DNA from: Bacteroidota bacterium
Lineage (GTDB): Bacteria; Bacteroidota; Bacteroidia; Bacteroidales; UBA1402
Direction of reading: 5' to 3'
DNA: 34,173 nt
NCBI GenBank assembly: GCA_030706285.1
Contig: JAUZOU010000004.1
Span: 1-34,173, forward strand
Shown: in pieces, positions 6,982 to 16,503 of the stretch
How positions within the stretch are numbered: position 1 is the stretch's first letter
Layout: each line of letters begins with the position of its first letter
Translations under genes and position numbers: made by a program
The notes under the pieces: generated by a model
What the model saw: only the letters and a program-made list of their open reading frames with translations
What the model was told of the DNA's origin: nothing
Databases searched by the model: none

Positions 6982-9507
6982 TTAAAGCTTTATTATCTTT
7001 ATTTTTTGTCTGAATCCATTCTTACCAGCAACACTCACGATATAGGCACCCCGACGCAATTTAGATCCGAATCTAGCCTGAAAAGCGTTTACATCAGGTC
7101 CTAACCGATCAACAACAGAACCAGACAAGTCATATACGACCAGGTCTGAGATTATTTCCGGAGCTTGAATCAAGAAATCCATGGTTGATGGATTCGGCGA
7201 AACCTTTAAGGATAGACTGTTCACTTCTTTAAGGCCAGTTACCAACCTTTCATTGTAGACATAGTTGAACCTTCCACCTGGAGCAACATCACCGTTTACA
7301 TAGAAATCCATGATATTTCCATCTTCTTGCATATTGTCACTCCATTTAAATTCGAAATTAATTGGAGCACTTCCGGTTAGACCGAGCAAAGAACGTTTAA
7401 CCTTAATGACCAACGTTTTTCCATTGATGACATAGTCTGCTGATCCGCTCTTTTGCCAATTCCACGAAGTTGTACTCTTTTCAACTATAGCAGAATCTTC
7501 AGGGTTCATCCGATTTACCACATAGTCATAGCCTTCCCAACCTGTAGCTTTGTCACGATCCACATCAATAAAAAGCCGCATCCATTTCGCATTTGTCTTG
7601 TCAGTAAGAGGTTCGGCCGTTTCGACATAGAAATAGATGCAGGAAGAATCTCTGGCTACTTTGGCTCTGAAAATATCATTCCGTCCGGTTGTATTGGTAT
7701 AGACAAGCGAGCCCTGACCAGCAGCATTACGATGCAGCACATTGCCTTTATATGATTTGTATTCTGGTTTAACACCTTCCCAACTTGTTATATCCTGCAT
7801 ATTGATGGTTTTGGGGGCAGAAACAGAATCCAGTGGATCCATTCCTTTAAACCTACGTATATTACTTATAAGTTGCATGTAATAGACATCCCCCTTATTT
7901 CCCCATGATTTCACAGGTTCAATATCGCGGCTCTTATCGGCATTGTATTCATCAACAAACCCCATCGGTATCCCCCACGTAGACCAACGACCAGCGACCC
8001 ATTCATTCCAGCCGGTTACAAATACTAGATCCGGATCAAGTTCATGAGCTCTTTCCCATTGTTCCTGAAAATTCAGTCCTTTAAGATAGGCTCCGGCTGA
8101 TGTATCCTGTTTATTCGCCTGTGTATAGCTTCGTCCATAAGTTTCATAAGCAGGCCCACTCTTAAATTCATGCATATTAAATGCACAGCAATGACCACCT
8201 GTATAATCGCAAGCATTCTGACCGACACCGACTGTAACTTCCTCATAACCGCCATCTGTTTTAGGGGCATAACCTTTTTGCGGGGCGATTTCCAGCCAAC
8301 CCCATTGATCATTTCGTTTCGGACCACTTACATAATCCGGCTGCCCGGGACGGAAAGTGAAAAAATTCTTTATCGCATTAATCCTCCTCTGACTGATGCC
8401 GCTTCCTGAAATTTGAACTGCCGTACGAGCGATCCCCGTAGTTAAAGGGGTAAAATTAGTAGCAGTACTGCCATAAGAAATTTTGCTATAATAGAAACCA
8501 TTTACTTGTGATCCGGCAAAATAGCTGACAGCAGAATTAGTACCATAGATCAATTTCCAAACGCCAACTTCTTCGGTACCATCAGACAATTCCCACACAT
8601 AATCGCCAGCTGGCTGGGTTGGAAATGTCAATACAACATCCGTATTATCATTGAAATTGACAATCGTATCGACTGCTATTGGAGTTTCTGCAACACTTTG
8701 AGCATATGAAGTCTTCCATTTATAAAGGCTGAATGTCAAACTGCCTATATTATTTGAATAACTTGTACAGGATGCACTGATAGCGGAGAAAGAGTCTTTA
8801 GCCGTAAACTTGAGGCCTGCATTATTGGGTATCTTAGCTGACAGTTCGGGATAAGCCATGATCAAAGGCTTGTCATGCCACATAAACCACAAATCTTTAT
8901 ACAATTGAGGTTCATATAAATCCGTATATAATTCATTGATAGACGTTGCTTCATCTGAAGAAGCACTGAATGGTAAGAGAAACGCAATTTTAGGTGTGTT
9001 CACGCCATCCAACCTTGCTTGCTCCCATACTTTCAACAACTCCTTATAAGATGATTTCCAGGTAATGGAGCCGTTTGTACAATCGAAAAAAACCACATCA
9101 ACACCAGCATCAGCCAACATCTCCGCATGTTTTCTCAAGACCCAGTCATCTGTTGTACGATAATAACCAAACAGGGGCTGATTCCACCAGAAAACACCTC
9201 CTTCTATCCCTTTCCACAAGGCATTGCCCGGATTGGTTGCAGCAGTAGGATCTGTCAACAGAATCTGCGAGATATCCATTACTTCAGGTGTTGCAATATT
9301 GTCGCAATGCCATGTCCAATAAAACAGCCCTATGAATTTTCCACTTCTGGTACCGCCTGTTTGTGTTCTATCCGGCAGCTTCCGTCCTAAGCCATCTGTT
9401 GCTGCCCATTGATTGCTAATTCTGTTTGAGACTTGAGAACAGAGCATTTCAGGAAACAAAAGAACAGCTATTAAAAATAATAACTTGAGCGTTTTTTTTA
9501 TCTTCAT
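6982..9507 (-). CDS. GH71/99-like putative glycosidase B with internal insertion, CBM9/DOMON-like module and T9SS domain
   Basis: 841 residues from ATG 9507. I prefer this start to ATG 9528 because it places a clean signal peptide (MKIKKTLKLLFLIAVLLF, cleaved after LCS) at the N-terminus. The barrel-like domain has LFYWTWH near 61-67, Asp142 (FFDCTNG) and Glu502 in GWNEWVAG, preceded by FQEQWERAHELDP. It is interrupted by about 130 extra beta-rich residues (roughly 230-365) not found in the two paralogues. Residues 565-750 resemble a CBM9/DOMON domain (FIDVDRDKATGWEGYD). Residues about 760-841 are a T9SS type A sorting domain (KVSPNPS, YDLSGSVV, RRGAYIVSV). I infer an extracellular enzyme that binds and cuts the PUL substrate; activity is unproven. 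It follows the BglX-like GH3 after about 82 nt. Its base composition appears AT-richer than genes at 2.5-6.8 kb. Confidence 0.86.
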   Translation of the reverse strand: MKIKKTLKLLFLIAVLLFPEMLCSQVSNRISNQWAATDGLGRKLPDRTQTGGTRSGKFIGLFYWTWHCDNIATPEVMDISQILLTDPTAATNPGNALWKGIEGGVFWWNQPLFGYYRTTDDWVLRKHAEMLADAGVDVVFFDCTNGSITWKSSYKELLKVWEQARLDGVNTPKIAFLLPFSASSDEATSINELYTDLYEPQLYKDLWFMWHDKPLIMAYPELSAKIPNNAGLKFTAKDSFSAISASCTSYSNNIGSLTFSLYKWKTSYAQSVAETPIAVDTIVNFNDNTDVVLTFPTQPAGDYVWELSDGTEEVGVWKLIYGTNSAVSYFAGSQVNGFYYSKISYGSTATNFTPLTTGIARTAVQISGSGISQRRINAIKNFFTFRPGQPDYVSGPKRNDQWGWLEIAPQKGYAPKTDGGYEEVTVGVGQNACDYTGGHCCAFNMHEFKSGPAYETYGRSYTQANKQDTSAGAYLKGLNFQEQWERAHELDPDLVFVTGWNEWVAGRWSTWGIPMGFVDEYNADKSRDIEPVKSWGNKGDVYYMQLISNIRRFKGMDPLDSVSAPKTINMQDITSWEGVKPEYKSYKGNVLHRNAAGQGSLVYTNTTGRNDIFRAKVARDSSCIYFYVETAEPLTDKTNAKWMRLFIDVDRDKATGWEGYDYVVNRMNPEDSAIVEKSTTSWNWQKSGSADYVINGKTLVIKVKRSLLGLTGSAPINFEFKWSDNMQEDGNIMDFYVNGDVAPGGRFNYVYNERLVTGLKEVNSLSLKVSPNPSTMDFLIQAPEIISDLVVYDLSGSVVDRLGPDVNAFQARFGSKLRRGAYIVSVAGKNGFRQKIKIIKL

Positions 9508-9589
9508 TGCAATGACATTATAATTCACAATTAATTATACATTTAGTCATTAATTAGCACCTATGAACCCATGCAATTCATTCAGTCTG

Positions 9590-11860
9590 TTAGTTCAACT
9601 GGAAGTTGGTCTTCAACACATCTCTTGAATTTCCACCGACAAACACAGTAAATGTCCCAGGCTCAACACGCCACTTCATGTTGGCATCATAATAGTTCAA
9701 GTTCTCTGGAGTCAATACAAATTGAACTGTTTTCGTTTCTCCGGATTCAAAAAACAACTTTTGAAAACCTTTTAGTTCCTTAACCGGTCGACAAACGGAA
9801 GCCGACAAATCTCTGATATACAATTGAACCACTTCCTCACCGGAACAATTTCCGGTATTTTTTACATCAACACTTATCTTGATGCTCCCTTTCATTGGCA
9901 AAACGGGTTGGTCGGTTCTTAAATTGGAATATTCAAAGGTGGTATAGCTCAATCCGTATCCAAAAGGATAAACAGCATCATTGGTCGCATCAGCATACCT
10001 TGACCGGAAAGGATCATCTGGCTTTTCAGCCTTAGGACGTCCCGTGCTCAACTCACTGTAATATAGCGGAACCTGCCCAATGTTATAGGGGAAAGAGACT
10101 GGCAGCTTCCCGGAAGGATTGCAATCGCCAAACAATACATCAGCAATGGCATTACCAGTCTGAATGCCCAGAAACCAAGTTTCAACAATGGCTGGAACAT
10201 GCTCAGCTTCCCATGGAATGGAAAGAGGTCGACCATTGGTCAATAGAACCACCACCGGTTTCCCCAGTTTCATCACCTCTTTCAAAAGAGCTTCCTGATT
10301 GCCCGGAATGTCAATTCTAATTCTGGATTGCGACTCTCCAGTCATTCCGGCCGATTCTCCCATAACCATGATAATCTGATCCGCTTGCCTGGCCACATTC
10401 AATGCTTCAGTAAAATCCTCAGGAGTTTTAGATTCAAGTTCACAACCGTGGCTGTATAAGATTTCCGTATTAGGAGATACCGCTGCTTTTATCCCTTGTA
10501 AAATAGGAACCACGTCTTTCTGATCGCCAAGACCGCCCCAGCACCCTAACATATCATGACTATCAGCTAAAGCGCCTATTACAGCGAGTTTTCCTATGTC
10601 TTTCTTCAGTGGCAACGTGTTGTTTTCATTCTTCAAAAGGACGATGGACTTTCTGGCCATATCCCGTGCTGCACGAATATGCTCCGGAGTCAATAGCTCT
10701 GTTTTCTCCCGGTTTGCATCACAATAACGGTAAGGATCTTCAAAAAGGCCCAATCTATATTTAATGGTCAGAATCCGGCGAACAGCTTCATTGATTACTT
10801 TTTCTGAAACAAGACCTGCTTCTACCTGTTTAAGCAATTCATTGCGGTAAGTATTGCTTTTCATCTCCATATCCAGTCCTGCATTTGCAGCCAATCGGGC
10901 TGCGTCCTTCTCATTCTCTGCATAGCCGTGTGCGACCAATTCTTTCACGGATTCAAAATCCGAGACAACAAACCCATCAAACCCCCACTCTTCTTTCAAT
11001 ATTTTTCTTAACAAGAATGAATTGGCCGAAGCCGGAATTCCGTTCACGGTATTGAATGAAGCCATCAACGTCCCAGCGCCAGCCTCTACGGCAGCTTTGA
11101 ATGGCAACAAATAGACTTCCCGCAACTGTCGCTCGGATAAATCGACTGCATTATAGTCCCGCCCGGCAATACCGGCACCATAGGCTGCAAAATGTTTTGC
11201 ACAAGCCACCACCGTATTGTTTTTGCTCAGATCATCCCCTTGATAGCCTCTCACACGGGCTTTTGCTATCAAAGCTCCCAAATAAGGATCTTCGCCCGCA
11301 CCTTCAGCAATTCTGCCCCATCTGGCATCGCGTGCTATATCCACCATGGGAGAAAAAACCCAGTGAATACCCATCGCAGAAGCTTCTACGGCAGCAATTC
11401 TGGCCGAACGTTCAATCGCACTGAGATCCCAACTGGCTGCCTCCGCCAAAGGAAGAGGAAAAACAGTCTTAAGTCCGTGAATTACATCAAACCCGAAAAT
11501 TAATGGAATATGCAGACGTGTCTCTTCCACTGCGATCTTCTGCAATTTATAGGAAACATCTACGCCTGCTACATTGAAAATAGATCCGACACGTCCCAGT
11601 CTTAAATCTTTTCCACCATCACTGCCTGGATCCAGGGGATTTTTGTCTGGCGACCAATCAAGAAGAGCCTGTGACATTTGACCGATTTTTTCTTCCAATG
11701 TCATTTTCTTAAGCAAGTCATCAAGAAACCGGTTCATCTTTTTTTCCTTTTCAAGCTGAACCTTTTCCGTAGTTGACAAAGAAACAGACTTTGCTTGTAC
11801 AGGAAGCATCATTAAGAGAAACAAGCATCCCAATACATTGATTTTTAAAATATTACGCAT
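9590..11860 (-). CDS. GH3 beta-glucosidase, BglX-like, periplasmic
   Basis: 756 residues. Residues 1-23 are a signal peptide ending in VQA. The barrel has MTLEEKIGQM (53-62), FGFDVIHG (122-129), the Lys-His pair at 222-223 (CAKHF), GRDYN, and the nucleophile Asp301 in GFVVSDF. The C-terminal domain contains a candidate acid/base Glu509 (TGESQSR) and NPSGKLPVSFP. A fibronectin-III-like domain lies at about 655-745. Motif order and length match BglX-type enzymes, which remove non-reducing beta-linked glucose. There is no lipobox or T9SS domain, so a periplasmic role on imported oligosaccharides is likely. It is separated from the upstream GH3 by 192 nt carrying a small hairpin (12005-12029), a larger gap than its neighbours have, so a separate promoter or attenuation step is possible. 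Confidence 0.95.
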   Translation of the reverse strand: MRNILKINVLGCLFLLMMLPVQAKSVSLSTTEKVQLEKEKKMNRFLDDLLKKMTLEEKIGQMSQALLDWSPDKNPLDPGSDGGKDLRLGRVGSIFNVAGVDVSYKLQKIAVEETRLHIPLIFGFDVIHGLKTVFPLPLAEAASWDLSAIERSARIAAVEASAMGIHWVFSPMVDIARDARWGRIAEGAGEDPYLGALIAKARVRGYQGDDLSKNNTVVACAKHFAAYGAGIAGRDYNAVDLSERQLREVYLLPFKAAVEAGAGTLMASFNTVNGIPASANSFLLRKILKEEWGFDGFVVSDFESVKELVAHGYAENEKDAARLAANAGLDMEMKSNTYRNELLKQVEAGLVSEKVINEAVRRILTIKYRLGLFEDPYRYCDANREKTELLTPEHIRAARDMARKSIVLLKNENNTLPLKKDIGKLAVIGALADSHDMLGCWGGLGDQKDVVPILQGIKAAVSPNTEILYSHGCELESKTPEDFTEALNVARQADQIIMVMGESAGMTGESQSRIRIDIPGNQEALLKEVMKLGKPVVVLLTNGRPLSIPWEAEHVPAIVETWFLGIQTGNAIADVLFGDCNPSGKLPVSFPYNIGQVPLYYSELSTGRPKAEKPDDPFRSRYADATNDAVYPFGYGLSYTTFEYSNLRTDQPVLPMKGSIKISVDVKNTGNCSGEEVVQLYIRDLSASVCRPVKELKGFQKLFFESGETKTVQFVLTPENLNYYDANMKWRVEPGTFTVFVGGNSRDVLKTNFQLN

Positions 11861-12004
11861 ATAGTCATTTCATTTCTAATTATTGAACTTAAACTGATCT
11901 ATCGGGGCAATTGGATTTATGGCTGATAATTTCAAATCATTCGTATTCAATAGCAAAAAACTTTCAAACAGGTATAAAATAATTTCATGGTATAAAAGAT
12001 AAGC

Positions 12005-12029
12005 TGGCAAGGCTGATAGTGTCTTGCCA
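12005..12029 (-). terminator. Hairpin after the PA14-GH3 gene, possible weak terminator or processing site
   Basis: TGGCAAG (12023-12029 on the minus strand) pairs with CTTGCCA (12005-12011) across an 11-nt loop, about 24 nt after the stop codon at 12053. The following minus-strand sequence, GCTTATCTTTTATACC, is only moderately U-rich, so full termination is doubtful. Partial termination or mRNA processing inside the operon would also fit. The rest of the 192-nt gap is AT-rich. A TTTG followed 19 nt later by TACGAATG is a poor promoter match. Confidence 0.3.
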
Positions 12030-12052
12030 ACTTCGAATCGATCAACTATTAA

Positions 12053-14566
12053 TCACATAGTTATTTTGGAAGAAAGAACAATTTCCCTGGAATTCTTGCA
12101 GACCTGTATTTCATATTTTCCAGCATCAAAGCTCCAATCATTGACATTGACATTAAAATAAGAGAAATCCTCCTCATCCAGTGCAAAGTCAACGTTTACC
12201 GTCTCTCCCGCTTTCACAAATACCTTTTTAAAGGCTTTAAGCTCGTGCGTCGGACGATCGACAGATGGAGCAAGAGGCTTTACATAAATCTGTACCACTT
12301 CTGATCCGTCTCTCTTGCCTGTATTCTTCACTAAAACTGTTCCTTGTACCGTATGATCCTTGCCTTTTTTCAGTTTCATTTTTTTGTAAGTGAAATCCGT
12401 ATAGCTGAGACCATAGCCGAAAGCAAACTCCGGTTCGACCTGTTTTGTATCGTAATACCGGTAACCGACCATCAGCTTCTCTTCGTAATTGACGAAGTCG
12501 TTGGTTTGAGTAGCCAGTTTATGGCAAGGCACATCTTCCAGCTTTTTCGGCCAAGTAAACGGCAATCTACCTGACGGATTGACTTTTCCGAACAAGATAT
12601 CCGCAATGGCCGTTCCGCCTTCCATACCTGGATACCAGGCTTCAAGGATAGAAGGGACGTTGGGGCGCCATCCGCCTAATTCCAGCGGAGATCCATTGAT
12701 AAGCACCACCGACAACTTGCTGTTGACGCCGGCCAGATGGTTGATCAGGTCTTCCTGGGCCTTCGGGAATGTCAGGCTGACTCTGTCCCGGCCTTCCGTA
12801 TCAAGGCTGTAATCGATCCCTCCGACAAAAATGACTGCATCAGCCTCTTTGGCAGCACGGTCCAGTTCTGTCCATTTAGGCTTATTTTCTGAGTTTTCAG
12901 GCATTTCCCATTCGATCCGGAAAGCCGCGTCTCCGGATTGTTTGGAAAATGTGGTGCAAAGGTGGAACGGGACACCTTTCTTCAGATCGACCGTTGCCGT
13001 CACGGTGCCCATGCCTCTGTCTTTGTCGACAATGGCCATCGGAGCGCCTCCCCATTCATTATCAAAAACCAATGAATAACCACCCGAAATAAACCGGAAC
13101 GTATACTTGCCATCTACCGGAGGCATTATTTCGGCATCAAACCTGGCTTCCCTAAAATCTTCCAGCTTAATACTCGGTTCCGGTGATTTCATTTCCCACA
13201 TAAAATCAACATTCGGCACAGTCTTTGTTACCACCGGGTCGTCTTTTCCCTTGGCATAATATTGAGCCCTGAAGCCGGGTTTACCGTCTTCTGTCTTGAT
13301 GTATTGATCAGGAATCAGCTGAAAACCGCCTAAGTCATCGGAAGACATATACTGAACCTTTTCCGTTCCGATGGCCTTCCGGATACCCTGCAAGGCAGTG
13401 ACTTCATAGGGCGATTCCACCCACGAGCTGCCGCCCATGGCGACCAGACAAAACCGTTTATCGGCGTTCGGACCAGTGACCAGGACTTTTTTAATGGCAT
13501 CTGCGTGATACGGCAGATTCTGGTGATCATTTTTCAGCAGGACAATCCCGTCTCTGGCCATATCCAGTGCCACAGCCTGATGTTCCTTTGTATTAAGGGT
13601 AGCGCCTTTTTTCAAGTCAATGCCATCCAAGGCACCGACTCTTCCGTAAAACCGCAACACCCTTCTGACTTTATCATCGATGACCTGTTCGGGCACCTTA
13701 CCGGCTTTCACCGCTTCCAACAACGGTTTACCGAATCCGCAGATGTCACCGCCTGGCATCGAGACATCCAAACCGGCAAACGCCGCTTTTTCGACTGATC
13801 TCGTTTGAAGCCAGTCGGTAATGACAAAGCCGCTGAAGCCCCATTTTTCCTTGAGTATATCGTTCAGCATCTTTTTGCTGTCGCTGACAAATTCCTTGTT
13901 AACACCGTTGGCTGAGGTCATAACCGACCAGACATCCGCTTCTTTAACGGCCGCCTTATAGGCAGGAAGATAAATCTCATGCAGTGTCCGGTCGTCCACC
14001 ATGGACATGTAAAAATTGCGGTTATTTTCGCGATTGTTGCAGCAATAATGCTTCAAGCAAGCGGCCACGCCTTCACTCTGGATGCCCTTTATCTGAGCAA
14101 CGGTAATGACACTGTTCAGAAACGGATCTTCCGTGTAATACTCGAAGAAACGGCCGCCCAGCGGATCTCTAAGAATGTTACAAGCCGGTCCCAGCAACAT
14201 GCCGCGATTCAAGGCTCGTGTTTCCTCTCCCATGACCTTGCCGGCTTTCTGAACCAACTCGCTGTTCCAGCTAGCGCCAAACAACACGCCGGAAGGAAAG
14301 GCTGTCGTCCCGACCTGTCCGTTTGGCCCGCGCGGGCCATCGCAATAGCCTACAGGCGATATATTTAGACGAGGAATGCCTTTATAGGCGCCATCTCCAC
14401 CTGTACACAATCCGACTTTTTCTTCGATCGTCAGTTGTTTCAGGATGGTTTCAACTTTTTGTGCCAGTTGCTTGTCCTCTCTGGGCAATGCCTGGGCTTT
14501 TACCTGGCAACTGCAGATGGTCTGAACCAGAACTATGATTGTCAGCAATTTTCTAAACTTGTTCAT
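12053..14566 (-). CDS. GH3 beta-glucosidase with inserted PA14 domain
   Basis: 837 residues. The N-terminus (1-25) is a signal peptide ending in AQA; ICSC at 17-20 could also serve as a lipobox, so either soluble periplasmic or lipoprotein sorting is possible. The barrel shows YCDGPRGPNG (74-83), Lys172-His173 (LKHYCCNN) and nucleophile Asp251 (GFVITDW). The C-terminal alpha/beta domain is split by a PA14-like beta-barrel at about 428-560 (FRAQYYAKG, then VDGKYTFRFISGGYSLVFDN). After it come a candidate acid/base Glu591 (TEGRDR), NPSGRLPFTWP and a fibronectin-III-like domain (about 740-830). PA14 insertions in GH3 enzymes are known to shape the active-site entrance and favour longer or decorated oligosaccharides. 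It lies 15 nt before the GH78 stop-to-start junction and so is cotranscribed with that gene. Confidence 0.95.
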   Translation of the reverse strand: MNKFRKLLTIIVLVQTICSCQVKAQALPREDKQLAQKVETILKQLTIEEKVGLCTGGDGAYKGIPRLNISPVGYCDGPRGPNGQVGTTAFPSGVLFGASWNSELVQKAGKVMGEETRALNRGMLLGPACNILRDPLGGRFFEYYTEDPFLNSVITVAQIKGIQSEGVAACLKHYCCNNRENNRNFYMSMVDDRTLHEIYLPAYKAAVKEADVWSVMTSANGVNKEFVSDSKKMLNDILKEKWGFSGFVITDWLQTRSVEKAAFAGLDVSMPGGDICGFGKPLLEAVKAGKVPEQVIDDKVRRVLRFYGRVGALDGIDLKKGATLNTKEHQAVALDMARDGIVLLKNDHQNLPYHADAIKKVLVTGPNADKRFCLVAMGGSSWVESPYEVTALQGIRKAIGTEKVQYMSSDDLGGFQLIPDQYIKTEDGKPGFRAQYYAKGKDDPVVTKTVPNVDFMWEMKSPEPSIKLEDFREARFDAEIMPPVDGKYTFRFISGGYSLVFDNEWGGAPMAIVDKDRGMGTVTATVDLKKGVPFHLCTTFSKQSGDAAFRIEWEMPENSENKPKWTELDRAAKEADAVIFVGGIDYSLDTEGRDRVSLTFPKAQEDLINHLAGVNSKLSVVLINGSPLELGGWRPNVPSILEAWYPGMEGGTAIADILFGKVNPSGRLPFTWPKKLEDVPCHKLATQTNDFVNYEEKLMVGYRYYDTKQVEPEFAFGYGLSYTDFTYKKMKLKKGKDHTVQGTVLVKNTGKRDGSEVVQIYVKPLAPSVDRPTHELKAFKKVFVKAGETVNVDFALDEEDFSYFNVNVNDWSFDAGKYEIQVCKNSREIVLSSKITM

Positions 14567-14581
14567 CTACCTATGTATCAT

Positions 14582-16348
14582 TTATTTGACAACTTCAATT
14601 TCTTTCGGGGCATCAACGGTTGTTTTAACTGTACCGTCCGGTTGCTTCACATGATGGACCTTAATGAGGCCATACGGCGTCGGGAATGTACCCTCTACCC
14701 ATTCGAGATTTCCCAGATGGGGGCTGATGCGTACTTTTTTACAACCAGGCTCCAAGGGCTCTACACCAAGAATATACCGGCTCATCCAGGCTGTCGGACC
14801 GGAAGCCCATCCATGACATAGACTGTGACGATAACCGGTATAACAATAAGCACCATACGTCGAATGGACATCGACTTTGTCTTTTGAGACCAGCTCATCG
14901 ATACGGCCGGCATTTTTCATCCAATCGATGTTGAAATCTTCCCAGAATGTTGTGGCACCCAGATCGAGCATGGAACCCCAATACTCTCTGATGTTATCGA
15001 TAGCACCCTGAAAATCGCCGGCCTTGGCTTTGGCTTCAAGCATATAATAACCATAAAACGTCGACATACCATGAACACCGTTCATGGACAATACCTTCTG
15101 ATCAGCTTCTCTAGCCGGGACTAGCCCTGACAGGCTCAGCAAAGCCGCCGCTTGCTTGGACTGTCCCAGATGAGGCACCTGTTTTTTTAGTCTTTTCAAT
15201 GAGGCCTCACACAACGAAGCTGTTTCTTTATCCTGCAGCGCCTGGCTGATTTCGTCACCTGCCTGAAAAGCCATGACCATCAACGATTGCAATCCGGCAT
15301 GAATGGCTTCCGGATTTTCACTGGAAGGCCAGTCCAGGAAACGGGTCCCATCAAGTGTCTCTTTCCCGTTCTTGTCAATATGTATGCTCAATAATTTCAA
15401 AAGTTGAGATAAATAGCTCTGTTGCTGCTTAAGATAAGCCAGGTCACCTCTGTACATATACCAGTCTCGTTGAATGATGATCCACCACATTGAATAAGAA
15501 CTGATCCCGTTGAACCATGCCGGCAGCGGGGTCAAACTGCGAGCCAGATCCAGGCTTTTCGGCACGACTTCATTGTAGCCGAAAGCTGAACAAATGGTCA
15601 TGATCTCAGGATGCAGGTCGCCGACCCAAACCAGTCTGTCTCGCTTAATTCCATCCCATAAATAGTCCTGCATATTCAAATGGACGGTATAGGCACCCGT
15701 CTGCCAAATGTTGTTCAGTTTTTCATCATTGCATTTGAACGTACCAAGATAGGGTATGTCACGGAAATAGGAAACAGCATTGATTTCTTTTATTTCAACA
15801 ATATTGGCCGGATCCACGAGATCGATGCGCATAAACCGGAAACCGGATTCGCCGACTTCTATGTGTCCGAGCCACGGCAAAGAAACGATTTGATCGCGAA
15901 TGGCATGGTCGTTTGTCGATCCCTGCTGGCCTATTTCGCTCATGGCTTCCGAAACAGATTCACCGAAACGGATCCTCACTTTTCCGGCAGGTTTGTTGTT
16001 GGTTGCCGTTGTGATGATTTCGATACCGCCTTCGATTTCACGGCCAAAATCCAGCACAATACCGCCTTTCCCTTTTTCATTGCTAATCAGCCGGAGATAG
16101 TTGCCTGTATTCAGGTCGGCCTGTCTGGTCCCTGTCTTGAGTATTGCTCCGGCATTTTGGACAAATTTTCCGTTCCCATCATCCGACGTCCAGATAATCC
16201 GGACAGGGGTAATAAAAGCCCGTGTTATGTCGGAGCGTTGAGTTGAATTTGTCTGTTCCGGAAGAGGCGACTGAGCATATAAGATGCCGGAAATGCCTGA
16301 AAATATGACGAATACTATTTTTCTAAACTGTTTGATCGATAAGTTCAT
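14582..16348 (-). CDS. GH78 alpha-L-rhamnosidase, compact form
   Basis: 588 residues from ATG 16348. An in-frame ATG exists at 16417, but 16348 puts a signal peptide (MNLSIKQF..., ending in YAQ) at the N-terminus. An N-terminal beta-domain (about 45-195, with DFGREIEGGIEI) precedes the alpha/alpha-barrel (about 205-505). The diagnostic GH78 block reads DGIKRDRLVWVGD at 232-244. A candidate general base, Glu470, lies in GATTFWEDF, and CHGWASGP (511-518) opens the C-terminal beta-domain. The enzyme should release terminal alpha-L-rhamnose, probably in the periplasm. In characterised GH78 enzymes the residue equivalent to Asp237 is normally Glu, the general acid. It is short for GH78 (often 900 or more residues). 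The gap to the upstream gene is about 155 nt from this start. Confidence 0.9.
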   Translation of the reverse strand: MNLSIKQFRKIVFVIFSGISGILYAQSPLPEQTNSTQRSDITRAFITPVRIIWTSDDGNGKFVQNAGAILKTGTRQADLNTGNYLRLISNEKGKGGIVLDFGREIEGGIEIITTATNNKPAGKVRIRFGESVSEAMSEIGQQGSTNDHAIRDQIVSLPWLGHIEVGESGFRFMRIDLVDPANIVEIKEINAVSYFRDIPYLGTFKCNDEKLNNIWQTGAYTVHLNMQDYLWDGIKRDRLVWVGDLHPEIMTICSAFGYNEVVPKSLDLARSLTPLPAWFNGISSYSMWWIIIQRDWYMYRGDLAYLKQQQSYLSQLLKLLSIHIDKNGKETLDGTRFLDWPSSENPEAIHAGLQSLMVMAFQAGDEISQALQDKETASLCEASLKRLKKQVPHLGQSKQAAALLSLSGLVPAREADQKVLSMNGVHGMSTFYGYYMLEAKAKAGDFQGAIDNIREYWGSMLDLGATTFWEDFNIDWMKNAGRIDELVSKDKVDVHSTYGAYCYTGYRHSLCHGWASGPTAWMSRYILGVEPLEPGCKKVRISPHLGNLEWVEGTFPTPYGLIKVHHVKQPDGTVKTTVDAPKEIEVVK

Positions 16349-16503
16349 AGACTGCTGTTTTTTTCGTTTAAGGCGACGCAGGGCATAACATGCTATCTTT
16401 CCCGTCAGCATGGGCACTTGTTAAAACCTGTTTGCCTTATCTATTTTTCAAACTTGTCACTTGCCTATTAACTATTTATATGGCAGGTGATTGTATAAAT
16501 AAA

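Noticed and set aside
15680-16246. Plus-strand open frame of 188 codons
   Set aside because: It lies entirely antisense to the GH78 gene, has no recognisable domain, and arises from the GC-richer coding strand. The GH78 motifs are unambiguous on the other strand.
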